DNA from: Nocardia farcinica
GTDB taxonomy: Bacteria > Actinomycetota > Actinomycetes > Mycobacteriales > Mycobacteriaceae
DNA: 64,000 bases
Reading direction: 5' to 3'
Assembly (NCBI RefSeq): GCF_001182745.1
Contig: NZ_LN868938.1
Span: forward strand, 930,001-994,000
Part shown: piece after piece, positions 7,704-17,900 of the stretch
Layout of the letters: every line of letters starts with the position of its first letter
How positions within the stretch are numbered: position 1 is the first letter of the stretch
Program-made: the position numbers and the translations under genes
The notes under the pieces: model-generated
Database searches by the model: none
What the model saw: the letters and a program-made list of their open reading frames with translations, nothing else
Told to the model about the DNA's origin: nothing

Positions 7704-9296
7704 GTGCGTACCCAGTTGCTGATCGGTGGCCGTTTCTACAGTTCGAGTTCGCCCGACGCGACCGCGATGGCGGTGCAGGACGGCACGATCGTATGGCTGG
7801 GCGCGGAGCAGCCGGGCCGGGCGCTGCACCCCGATGCCGAGATCGTCGACCTGGACGGCGCGTTCGTCGCCCCGGCCTTCGTCGACCCGCACGTGCACGT
7901 CACCGCGCTCGGCCTGCGACTGATCGGGCTCGACCTCACCGCCACCGGATCGCTGGCCGAATGCCTGGCCGCGGTGCGCGCCCACGCCGCCGAGCATCCC
8001 GAGGCCACGGTGCTCGGCACCGGCTGGGACGAGACGCGCTGGCCGGAGCGGCGCGCGCCCTCGGCCGAGGAACTGGACGCGGCCGCCGGGCCAGGACGGC
8101 GCGTCTATCTGGCGCGCGTGGACGCGCACTCGGCCGCGGTCTCCTCGGCCCTGCTCGCCCTCGTGCCCGCCGGAACCCGGGGTCACACGCCCGGTGCGCC
8201 GCTACGGGCCGACGCCCACCATCTGGTCCGCGCGGCCGCGCTGGCCGGCCTGGACCGCGCCCAGCGCGACCGCGCCCGGCGGGCCGCGCTCGATGCCGCG
8301 GCGGCGCACGGGATCGTCGCGGTGCACGAATGCGCGGGCCCCGACATCGCCGGCCGTGACGATCTCCGCGAGCTGCTCGACGTCGAGCACGGTGTCGAGG
8401 TGCGCGCGTACTGGGGGCAGGCGGTCGGCTCGGCGGCGGAGGCGACGGCGCTGCTGGCCGAGGTCGGCGCGCACGCGCTCGGTGGTGATCTGTTCGTCGA
8501 CGGCTCGCTCGGTTCGCGCACCGCCCTGCTGCGCGCGCCCTACGCCGACGGGCCGGGCACCGGGGTGTCCTATCTCGACGCCGACGCGATCGGCGCGCAC
8601 GTGCGCGCCTGCACCGAGGCGGGTATCCAGGCGGGCTTCCACGTCATCGGGGACGCGGGCATGGACGCGGTGGTGGCGGGCTTCGAGCAGGCCGTCGCCG
8701 CGCTGGGCGGTCCGGCCGTGGCCGCGCGCGGGCACCGCGTCGAGCACGCCGAGATGCTCGACGCCGCGCAGATCGACGCACTCGCCCGTTGGGGTGTGAT
8801 CGCCAGTGTCCAGCCGGTTTTCGACGCGACCTGGGGCGGGCCCGACGGCATGTACGCCGCGCGGCTGGGCGCCGAACGCGCCGCCGGGCTCAACCCCTAC
8901 GCGGCGATGGCGGCCGCGGGCATCGCGCTGGCGATCGGCTCCGACGCGCCGGTCACCGAGCTGAACCCGTGGGCGGCCGTGCGGGCCGCGAGCCTGCACC
9001 GCACGCCGGGGCACGGCATCTCCCCACGTGCCGCGTTCGCCGCCGCCACCCGCGGCGCCTGGCGGGCGGGCGGGGTCCGCGACGGTGTCGCGGGCACCCT
9101 GGTGCCGGGCGCACCGGCGTCGTATGCGATCTGGGAGGCGGGCGAACTCGTGGTGGCGGCCGCCGCCGACTCGGTGCAGCGCTGGTCCACCGACCCGCGC
9201 TCGCGAGTGCCCGGACTGCCTGCGCTGGAACCGGATTCGCCGCTGCCGCGCTGCCTGCGCACGGTGCACCGCGGCGTCACGATCTACCAGGCATGA
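7704..9296 (+). CDS. Amidohydrolase-superfamily metal-dependent hydrolase (YtcJ-like)
   Basis: This 530-residue protein is a two-domain amidohydrolase: a small beta-sandwich at both ends around a TIM barrel. The metal-binding HVHV motif follows the first beta-sandwich (PAFVDPHVHVTAL). Later landmarks are the DGSLGSRTALL segment, HVIGDAGMDAV, HRVEHAEML and the SDAPVTELNPW motif carrying a catalytic Asp. YtcJ-like enzymes hydrolyse N-substituted amides or formamides, but the substrate here is unknown. I chose the GTG at 7704 because the upstream extension has no family similarity. It overlaps lnt by 4 nt (ATGA), implying coupled translation. Confidence 0.9.
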   Translation: MRTQLLIGGRFYSSSSPDATAMAVQDGTIVWLGAEQPGRALHPDAEIVDLDGAFVAPAFVDPHVHVTALGLRLIGLDLTATGSLAECLAAVRAHAAEHPEATVLGTGWDETRWPERRAPSAEELDAAAGPGRRVYLARVDAHSAAVSSALLALVPAGTRGHTPGAPLRADAHHLVRAAALAGLDRAQRDRARRAALDAAAAHGIVAVHECAGPDIAGRDDLRELLDVEHGVEVRAYWGQAVGSAAEATALLAEVGAHALGGDLFVDGSLGSRTALLRAPYADGPGTGVSYLDADAIGAHVRACTEAGIQAGFHVIGDAGMDAVVAGFEQAVAALGGPAVAARGHRVEHAEMLDAAQIDALARWGVIASVQPVFDATWGGPDGMYAARLGAERAAGLNPYAAMAAAGIALAIGSDAPVTELNPWAAVRAASLHRTPGHGISPRAAFAAATRGAWRAGGVRDGVAGTLVPGAPASYAIWEAGELVVAAAADSVQRWSTDPRSRVPGLPALEPDSPLPRCLRTVHRGVTIYQA

Positions 9297-10966
9297 GCGT
9301 GACGGGCGAGGGTGCGCGCGCGACGGGGCGGCGGGCGATCGGCAGTCCGGCGGTGTGGTGGCGCGTGCTCGCCGCGATCGTCGCGGGTCTGCTGATCTTC
9401 GGCAGCTTCCCGCCGCGCCCGCTGTGGTTCCTCGCGCCGGTCGGGGTGGCCGTGCTGGTGGCGGTGCTGCGCGACGGCACCCGGCTGCGCGGCGGGTTCG
9501 GGTACGGAATGCTGGCCGGGCTCGGCTTCTTCGTGCCGCTGCTGCCGTGGACGGGCATCTACGTGGGACCGCTGCCGTGGCTGGCCCTGTCGACCGCGTG
9601 CGCGGTGTATGTCGGCCTGTTCGGGGTGCTGGTGCGCCTGGTGGGCCGGTTGCCCGGCTGGCCGGTGTGGGTCGCGCTGGCGTGGGTCAGCGTGGAGTGG
9701 GCGCGGTCGAGTTTCCCGTTCGGCGGATTTCCCTGGGGCAGGCTGGCGTTCGGCCAGGCCGACGGCTGGTACCTGCCGTGGGCGATGATCGGCGGTGCGC
9801 CGCTGATCGGATTCGCCGTCGCGCTGACCGGCAGCGGCCTCGTGGCACTGGCGCGGCCGGTGTGGGCGGCGGTCCGCTCCGCCGACCGGTCCGCGCGGAA
9901 CCGCTGGTCGCGCAGCGCGATTGTCGTCGCGGCCTGCTGTGCGGCTATCATGCCGGTCGCCGGAGTGATCCTCCGGTCCGCGCTGCCCGACCCTGAGACC
10001 GGGGACCGTACGATCACGGTCGCCGCGGTCCAGGGCAGCGTGCCGCGCCTCGGCCTGGACTTCAACGCGCAACGCCGGGCCGTGCTGGACAACCATGTCC
10101 GCCGCACCGAGGAACTCGCCGCCGACGTCGCCGCGGGCCGCGCCCCGCGCCCGGACGTGGTGATCTGGCCGGAGAACTCCTCCGACATCGACCCGCTGCG
10201 CAATGCCGACGCCGCCGCCCTCATCAGCCGCGCCTCGCAGGCCATCGGCGCGCCGATCCTGGTCGGTGCCGTGCTCGTCAACGACGACCGCACCACCACG
10301 AACTCGGTGATGGTCTGGAACGGTGCGGCCGGGCCGGGGGAGCGCCACGACAAGAAGATCGTGCAGCCCTTCGGCGAGTACCTGCCGATGCGCTCGTTCT
10401 TCCGGTTGTTCTCCGAATACGCCGACCGCGCCGGATATTTCGTGCCGGGCGACGGGGACGGCACGGTGCGCGCCGCCGATGTCGAGATCGGCGTGGCCAC
10501 CTGCTACGAGGTCGCCTTCGACCGCGCCTTCCGCGACTCGTTGGCCGCCGGCGCGCAGCTGCTGACCGTGCCCACCAACAACGCCACCTTCGGCGACAGC
10601 GAGATGACCTACCAGCAACTGGCGATGTCACGGGTGCGGGCGGTCGAGCACGGGCGCGCGCTGGTGGTCGCCGCGACCTCGGGGGTGAGCGCGATCATCA
10701 CCGCCGACGGCGCCGTCGCCGAGTCCACCCAGCTGTTCGTGCCCGCGGCCCTGGTGGCCGAGCTGCCGCTGCGCTCCGACACGACGCTCGCCACCCGGCT
10801 GGGCGGCGGTCCGGAACTGCTCGCGGTGGCGCTGACGGCGGGCGCGCTGGTGCTCGTCGTGGTGCGGCGCCGCCGAGCCACCGCCGCCACGGATGCCGCC
10901 GGCGACGCCTCCGACAGCGACGCCACCGCCGGCGACGTCCAGCCGGTCGCTGAGCAGGGCGACTGA
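9293..10966 (+). CDS. lnt: Apolipoprotein N-acyltransferase
   Basis: Lnt adds the third acyl chain to the N-terminal cysteine of membrane lipoproteins. About seven membrane segments occupy residues 20-230, including the FPFGGFPWGRLAFGQ signature. A nitrilase-type domain follows with the Glu-Lys-Cys triad: Glu294 in WPENSS, Lys354 or Lys355 in HDKKIVQPFGEYLP, and Cys404 in ATCYEVAFD. The 557-residue length is normal for stand-alone Lnt; there is no fused Ppm1 domain as in M. tuberculosis Rv2051c and no ppm1 gene next to it. The stop codon lies inside sequence that already resembles the following repeat unit, so the hydrophilic C-terminal tail may be a product of that array. Confidence 0.93.
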   Translation: MSVTGEGARATGRRAIGSPAVWWRVLAAIVAGLLIFGSFPPRPLWFLAPVGVAVLVAVLRDGTRLRGGFGYGMLAGLGFFVPLLPWTGIYVGPLPWLALSTACAVYVGLFGVLVRLVGRLPGWPVWVALAWVSVEWARSSFPFGGFPWGRLAFGQADGWYLPWAMIGGAPLIGFAVALTGSGLVALARPVWAAVRSADRSARNRWSRSAIVVAACCAAIMPVAGVILRSALPDPETGDRTITVAAVQGSVPRLGLDFNAQRRAVLDNHVRRTEELAADVAAGRAPRPDVVIWPENSSDIDPLRNADAAALISRASQAIGAPILVGAVLVNDDRTTTNSVMVWNGAAGPGERHDKKIVQPFGEYLPMRSFFRLFSEYADRAGYFVPGDGDGTVRAADVEIGVATCYEVAFDRAFRDSLAAGAQLLTVPTNNATFGDSEMTYQQLAMSRVRAVEHGRALVVAATSGVSAIITADGAVAESTQLFVPAALVAELPLRSDTTLATRLGGGPELLAVALTAGALVLVVVRRRRATAATDAAGDASDSDATAGDVQPVAEQGD

Positions 10967-11014
10967 GCCGGGCGAAAAAGGCGCTGATCGAACGGGGCGA
11001 CCAAGCGCGGCGAT

Positions 11015-11595
11015 CTCGCCGGGGGCGGCCGAGCCGTCCGGTCGGGCCGGGGCAATCGAGCCGTGCGATCGAGCCGGGGCGATCGAGCCGTCCGGTCGGG
11101 CCGGGGCGATCGAGCCGTCCGATCGGGCCGGGGCGATCGAGTCGTCCGATCGGGCCGGAGCGACTGAGCCGTCCGATCGGGCCCGGGGCGACTGAGCCGT
11201 CCGATCGGGCCCGGGGCGACTGAGCCGACCGATCGGGCCCGGGGCGACCGAGCTGGGCGATCGGGCCGGGGCGACCGAGCTGGGCGATCGGGCCGGGCGA
11301 CCGAGCTGGGCGACTGACGCGGGCGGCCGAGCCGTCCGATCGAGCCGGGGGCGGCCGAGCTGGGCGATCGGGCCGGGGCGATCGAGCCGTCCGGTCGGGC
11401 CGGAGCGACTGAGCCGACCGATTGGGCCGGGGCGGCCGAGCCGTCCGATCGAGCCGGGGGCGGCCGAACCGTCCGATCGAGCCGGGGGCGATCGAGCCGT
11501 CTGATCGGGCCCGGGGCGAGTGAGCCGTGCGATCGAGCCGGGGGCGACCGAGCCGACCGACGGACCGGGGGCGACCGGGCCGGGCAACCGAGCCG
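11015..11595. repeat. Tandem array of about 21 units of 26-28 bp
   Basis: Reading unit by unit I count roughly 21 imperfect copies. The common form is GCCGGGGCGATCGAG followed by CCGTCCGATCGG. Units vary mainly at a few fixed sites: gactgag or gaccgag for gatcgag, ctgggc for ccgtcc, and an extra C or G giving 28 bp. Most units carry one or two CGATCG palindromes that could pair across the unit as short hairpins. Degenerate copies extend back to the lnt stop codon. Because a 27-bp unit is nine codons, minus-strand frames stay open with a nine-residue periodic pattern, but this looks like a by-product. It is not a CRISPR array: there are no constant repeats with unique spacers. Confidence 0.9.
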
Positions 11596-11948
11596 CCACC
11601 GCCCGCTTCGCGCGGAAGATCCGGTTTGCTCCGTAGTTTCCGACACTGCACGAAGCGGTATTCGCTGAAGGATTGCTTCCGCGCCGATATCCCGCGCCGG
11701 CGTGCCGGTCTGGGGAGGCGGTTCGATCATGATCCCCTGGACGCGGTCTTGTTAGCTGAAAAGTAGCTTGCGAATTCGCCGGTGGCTCAAGCCGGTTCGC
11801 GATGCATGGAATCGCAGTCTCTGGCAATCCGCCCGCGCAAGGGCTCCGAATCTAAGGCGTGTATCACGTCCTGCGGCCTTCGCGCTCGTGCGCGAGGGCC
11901 GTCCGGTGCTCGGGGACTCGTGTCAGCTGCGGAAGAACGGAGTGATTG
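11596..11948 (+). promoter_or_regulatory. NRPS upstream region, no gene seen
   Basis: These 353 bp separate the repeat array from the NRPS start and are visibly less GC-rich than their surroundings, so the NRPS promoter is most likely here. I looked for an IdeR/DmdR iron box (TTAGGTTAG-type palindrome) and did not find a convincing one. A GGAG at 11939-11942 lies 6 nt before the ATG at 11949 and is the likely ribosome binding site. Short open frames in this stretch have no recognisable similarity. Confidence 0.5.
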
Positions 11949-14900
11949 ATGAGTTCGTGTGCCACCGATCGCGTCGACGAATGTGTTTCGGGTGGCTTCC
12001 CGACCCAGCCTTTCCCTCTCTCACCCGCGCAGACCGCGCTGTGGTACGCCCAGCGCATCCGGCCCGACGTCCCGCTGACCATCGCCCAGTACGTGGAGAT
12101 CACGGGTGATCTCGACGTGGGCAGGCTGCTGTACGCGGTCGAACGCTGCGGTGCCGAGAATCAGAGCGGGTATCTGCGGCTGGTCGAGATCGACGGTGTG
12201 CCGCACCAGGTGATCGACCCGGACCGCAGGCCGGGTTGGGGGCGCCTGGATCTGCGCGGCAGGCCCGACCCGCGCGCGGCGGCGATGCGCTGGATGAACG
12301 AGCACGCGGCCTCGCCCATCGACCTCGAGAACGATCCGCTGGTCACCAACGTGATCCTGCGGATCGGCGACGCCGAATACCTCTGGTACGGCCGCGCCCA
12401 TCACATCGTCATCGACGGCTACGGCGCGATGTCCGGCCTGACCCGCACCGCCGAGATCTACACCGCCCTCGAGCGGCACACCGAGCCCTCGGTCTCCCGG
12501 GCCACCCCGCTGGCCACCCTGTACGCCGAGGAGTCGGCCTATCGCGACTCGGCCCGCTGCGAACGCGATCGCGAGTACTGGCGCGAACAGCTCGCCGGCG
12601 CGGGCGAACCGGTGAGCCTGTCCACCGTGGCCGCGGTCCCCACCCCCGACCCGGGGCGGCGCCTGGCCCAGGGCGTGCTCGACGCGAGCCTGGACGCCGC
12701 GCTCGACGCCGCGGCCGCCGCGTTCGGCACCAACGCCTCGACACTGCTGGTCGCGGCGTTGGCCGCCTACGTGCGCTCGGTGACCGGCGATCCGGACGTG
12801 GTGCTCAGCCTGCCCGTCGCCGCCCGCACCACCGTGGCGCTGCGCCGCTCGGCGGGCGTGCTGTCGAACGTGGTGCCGCTGCGGCTCGGCGTCGACGAGG
12901 ACACCACCGTCGCCGACCTGGTGCGCGCCGCCGAGCTGAAGATCACCGGCGCGCTCCGCCACCAGCGCTACCGGCACGACGACATCCGCCGCGACGGCGG
13001 CTACTCCCCGAACACCCGCGGGTTCTTCGGGCCGATGGTCAACATCATGCTGTTCGACCCGGAGCTGCGCTTCGGCAGCCTCGTCGGCGAACTGCACGTG
13101 CTGGCCACCGGCCCGGTCGAGGACCTGTCGGTCAACGTCTACAACAGCCGGGGCCGCACCCACCTGGACTTCGAAGCCAACCGCCTGCTCTACGCCGAGC
13201 GGGAGGTCGCCGCGCATCACCGGCGGTTCGTCGACTACCTCGCCGAATTCGTCGCCGCCGAGCCCGGCACCCCGGTCCGGGCGCTGCAGGCCATCACCCC
13301 GGCCGAACACGAGCTGGTGGTGCACCGCTGGAACGACACCGCCGCCGAGGTCGCCCCCGCCACCCTGGCCGACCTGTTCGCCGCACGGGCCGCCATGTGC
13401 CCGGACGCCGTCGCGCTCGAGTTCGACGACACCGCCTTGACCTATCGCGAACTCGACGAGCGCACCAACCGGCTGGCCCGCCTGCTCATCGCCCGCGGCG
13501 CGGGCCCCGAGACCGTCGTCGGGCTGTGCCTGCGGCGCGGCATCGACCTCGTCGTCGGCATGTACGCGATCATCCGCGCGGGCGCGGCCTACCTGCCGCT
13601 GGACCCGGACCATCCGGTCGAGCGCCGCGCCGACATTCTCGCTCAGGCCGACCCGGTGTGCCTGCTCGTCGCGGCCGGGGAGGGGCCTGCGCTGCCCGCC
13701 GACGTGCCCGTGCTCGCGCTCGACACGGTGCCCCTGTCCGGCTATGACGCCGCCCCGGTCACCGACGCCGACCGGCGCGCTCCGCTACGCCCCGACCACC
13801 TGGCGTACGTGCTGTTCACCTCCGGCTCCACGGGCAGACCCAAGGGCGTCGGCATCAGCCACGCCGCGATCGTCAACCGGCTGCGCTGGATGCAGCACGA
13901 GTACCCGCTCGACGCCGGTGACGCGGTGCTGCAGAAGACGCCCGCCACCTTCGACGTCTCGGTCTGGGAGTTCTTCTGGCCGCTGCAGGTCGGCGCCCGC
14001 CTGGTGCTCGCCGCGCCCGACGGGCACCGCGATCCGGCCTACCTGGCCGGGGTGATCGCCGAGAAACGCGTCACCACAGCTCATTTCGTGCCGTCGATGC
14101 TGTCGGTGTTCGTCACCGATGCCGATGTGCGCGGCTGCGGCAGCCTGCGGCAGGTGTTCTGCAGCGGCGAAGCGCTGCCCGCCGCCACCGTGCGCGAATT
14201 CCACGCCGCCCTCGGCGCACCGGACGCGGGCGGCCCGCGGCTGCACAATCTCTACGGCCCCACCGAGGCCGCCGTCGACGTCACCTACTGGCCGTGCCCG
14301 CCGGATCCGGACACCGTGCCCATCGGCTCGCCGGTGTGGAACACCAGAACCTACGTGCTCGACGCGGGCCTGCGCCCGGTGCCGCCCGGCGTGGTCGGCG
14401 AACTCTACCTGGCCGGCGTGCAGCTGGCCCGCGGCTACCTGGGCAGACCCCAGCTGACCGCCGAACGGTTCGTGGCCGACCCCTTCACCCCCGGTGCGCG
14501 CATGTATCGCACCGGGGATCTCGCGCGTTGGCGGCCCGATACCGCGCCGGAGGAACCCGGCGTCCTGGAATACCTGGGCCGCACCGATTTCCAGGTCAAG
14601 ATCCGCGGCCAACGCATCGAACTCGGCGAGATCGAGGCGGCGCTGCTGGCCGACGAGCGGGTGGCGCGGGCGGTGTGCGTGGCCCGCCGCGGCCGCACCG
14701 GCGACGAGCTGGTGGGCTACGCCGTCGCCGCACCCGGCGCCACCGTGGACACCGCCGACGTGCTCGCGGGACTGCGCCGCAGGCTGCCCGGCTACATGGT
14801 GCCCGCGGTGCTGATGGTGCTGGACGAGCTGCCGTTGAACGCCAACGGCAAGATCGACCGCAAGGCACTGCCCGCCCCGCAGCTCCCGGTCGCCGCGACC

Positions 14901-17900
14901 GGCGGCCTCCGTCCGCGCACCGAGGTCGAACACGCGGTGGCCGCGATCTTCGCCGAGGTGCTCGCCCTCGACGAGATCGGGATCGAGGACGGCTTCTTCG
15001 ACCTCGGCGGCAACTCGCTCATCGCCGCCCGCGCCGTCGGCAGGATCAACACCGATCTCGGCGCGGCGCTCACCATCCGCGACCTGTTCGAGGCCCCGAC
15101 CGTGTCCGCGCTGGCCGAGCGGGTCGGCCGCCGTGCACCGATCGCCGCCCCGCCGCGCCTGGTCCCCGCCCGCAGGCCCGCGCGCATCCCGCTCTCGCCG
15201 GCGCAGCAGCGGCTGTGGATCCTCAACCGTTTCGACGAGCACGCCGCCGCCTACAACATGCCGCTGGCGCTGCGCCTGGACGGTGTGCTCGACCACGCCG
15301 CGCTGCGCGCGGGGCTCATCGACGTCATCGACCGGCACGAGAGCCTGCGCACCACCTTCCCCGAGGGCCCGGACGGCCCGTATCAGCTGATCCACCCGGC
15401 AGCCGACATTCCGCTGACCCTCGATCCGGTGGACGCCACCGGCGCCGATGTCACCGCGCTCGCCGCCGAATTCGCCGGCTACGGCTTCGATCTGCGCAAC
15501 CAGGCGCCGGTGCGGGTGGCGCTGTGGTCGACCGGACCGCGCAGCCACGTGCTCGTGCTGGTGCTGCACCACATCTGCGGTGACGGCTGGTCCATCGCGC
15601 CGCTGGTCCGCGACCTGGTGGCCGCCGTGACGGCCCGGGCGCAGGGGACGGCGCCGCGCTGGACGTCGCTGCCGGTGCAATACGCCGACTTCACCCTGTG
15701 GCAGCGCGCGCTGCTCGGCGACGAGGCCGACCCGCACAGCGGGCTCGGCAGGCAGCTGGCCTACTGGCGTACCGCGCTGGCCGGGCTGCCCGACCAGCTC
15801 GACCTGCCCCTGGACCGCCCCCGGCCGCTGCGGCGGACCGGCGAGGCGCAGCGGGTGCGGTTCACCATCCCCGCCGACACCCGGGCCGCGGCACTGGCGG
15901 TGGCGGCCGGACGCGGCGTCAGCCTGTTCATGGTGTTGCACGCGGCGCTGGCCACCCTGCTGGCGCGGTTGAGCGCGAGCAGCGACATCGCCGTGGGCAC
16001 CCCGATCGCGGGCCGCTCGGATCCGGCGCTGGACGAGCTGGTCGGCATGTTCGTCAACACCCTGGTGCTGCGGACCGAGATCGACCCCGCGGCCGGCTTC
16101 GAGCAGGTTCTCGACGCGGTGCGCGAGACCGACCTCAACGCCTTCGCCAACGCCGACGTCCCGTTCGAGCGGTTGGTGGAGGTCGTCAACCCCGAGCGCT
16201 CGACCGCCCGGCATCCGCTGTTCCAGGTGATGCTGTCCTACGACCGCACCCCGGACCTGGCGCTCGAGCTGCCCGGCGTCACCGCCGAGGTGCTGCCGCT
16301 GGACAGCGCGGTCGCCAAGTTCGACCTGCACCTCGAGGTGCACGACACCGCGGCCGACAGCGCGCTGGAGGCCGAATTCGTCTATGCCACCGACGTATTC
16401 GATCACGCCACGGTCGAGACCTTCGCCCGCCGCTTCGTGACCGTGCTCGACGCCGCCCTCGCCGCGCCCGCCGCGCCGGTCGGTGACATCGACCTGCTCG
16501 ACGACCGCGAGTTCGCCAATCTGGTGCCGTTGCCCGCCGCGCCCGCGGTCCCGCCGATCACGCTGGCGCGGATGCTCACCGAGACCGCCGAACGCGTGCC
16601 CGACGCCGTCGCGGTGCGCCACCACGGGCTCGACACCACCTACCGGGAGCTCGACGAGCGCGCCAACCGCCTGGCGCGGGTGCTCATCGCCCACGGTGCC
16701 GCGCCGGAGACCGTGGTGGCGGTGGCCATGCCGCGCGGCCTCGACGCGATCACCGCGATCTGGGCGGTCGCCAAGACCGGTGCCGCGTACGTGCCCGTCG
16801 ACCCCGGCTACCCGGGGGAGCGGATCGCGCACATGCTCGCCGATTCCGGCGCGCTGCTCGGCCTGACGCTGCCCGAATGCCTTGCCGCCCTGCCGGAATG
16901 GCCGACGACCACCCGGGGACGGCACGCCCGGACACCCCGGGACTGGCTGGTGCTCGGCGCGCCGGAACTGACCGCGGCCTGCGACAGCGCCTCGCCGCGG
17001 CCGGTCACCGACGCCGACCGCAGGCTCCCGCTGCGCGTCGCGCATCCGGCGTACCTGATCTACACCTCCGGCTCGACGGGCACCCCCAAGGCGGTCGTGG
17101 TCACCCACGCGGGATTGGCCTCGCTCGCCCACGAGCAGATCCAGCTGTTCGGCATCACCGACACCGCCCGCACCCTGCACTTCTCCTCACCGAGCTTCGA
17201 CGCCTCGGTGCTGGAACTGCTGCTGGCCTTCGCGGCGGGCGCCACCATGGTCATCGCCCCGGCCGGCCTGTACGGCGGCCGGGAACTGGCCGACCTGCTG
17301 CGCGCCGAACGGGTGACGCACGCGTTCATCACGCCGGCGGCGCTGGCGACGGTGCCCGACGCGGGGCTGCACGATCTGGCCGCGGTGATCGTCGGCGGCG
17401 AGGCGTGCTCGGACGAGCTGGTCGACACCTGGACCGTGCACCACCGCATGCACAACATGTACGGCCCGTCGGAGGCCACCGTCGCCGCCACCGCGTCCAA
17501 GCCGATGGTGGCCGGTCAGCCGGTCCCGCTGGGTCTGCCGGTGCGCGGCATGCGACTGTTCGTGCTGGACCGGCGGCTGCGTCCGGTACCGCCGGGCACG
17601 CCGGGTGAGCTGTACCTGTCCGGCCCCGGCCTGGCCCGCTGCTACCTCGGCCGCAACGGCCTGACCGCGCAACGCTTCCCGGCCAACCCGTACGGGCGGC
17701 GCGGCGAGCGGATGTACCGCACCGGCGATCTGGTGGTGATCGACGCCGCGGGCGGCCTGCGCTTCCTGGGCCGCGCCGACGACCAGGTGAAGATCCGCGG
17801 CTTCCGCATCGAGCTGCGCGAGATCGACCATGTGCTGCGCACCCATCAGGGGGTGGCCTTCGCGCTCACGGTCGTGCATGTCGACGAGCACAACGAGCCG

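Noticed and set aside
11015..11595. CRISPR array
   Set aside because: Units are contiguous and diverged throughout; there are no constant repeats separated by unique spacers and no cas genes.
11700..11750. tRNA-like T-arm (GGTTCGATC)
   Set aside because: No acceptor stem or anticodon arm can be built around it.
10609..11827. Overlapping minus-strand open frames across the repeat array with a nine-residue periodic pattern
   Set aside because: All three frames stay open because the unit is a multiple of three and lacks stops. There is no ribosome binding site or family similarity, so it is a repeat artefact.
11596..11948. IdeR/DmdR iron box before the siderophore-like NRPS
   Set aside because: No 19-bp TTAGGTTAG-type palindrome was found by eye, so iron control cannot be claimed from the sequence.
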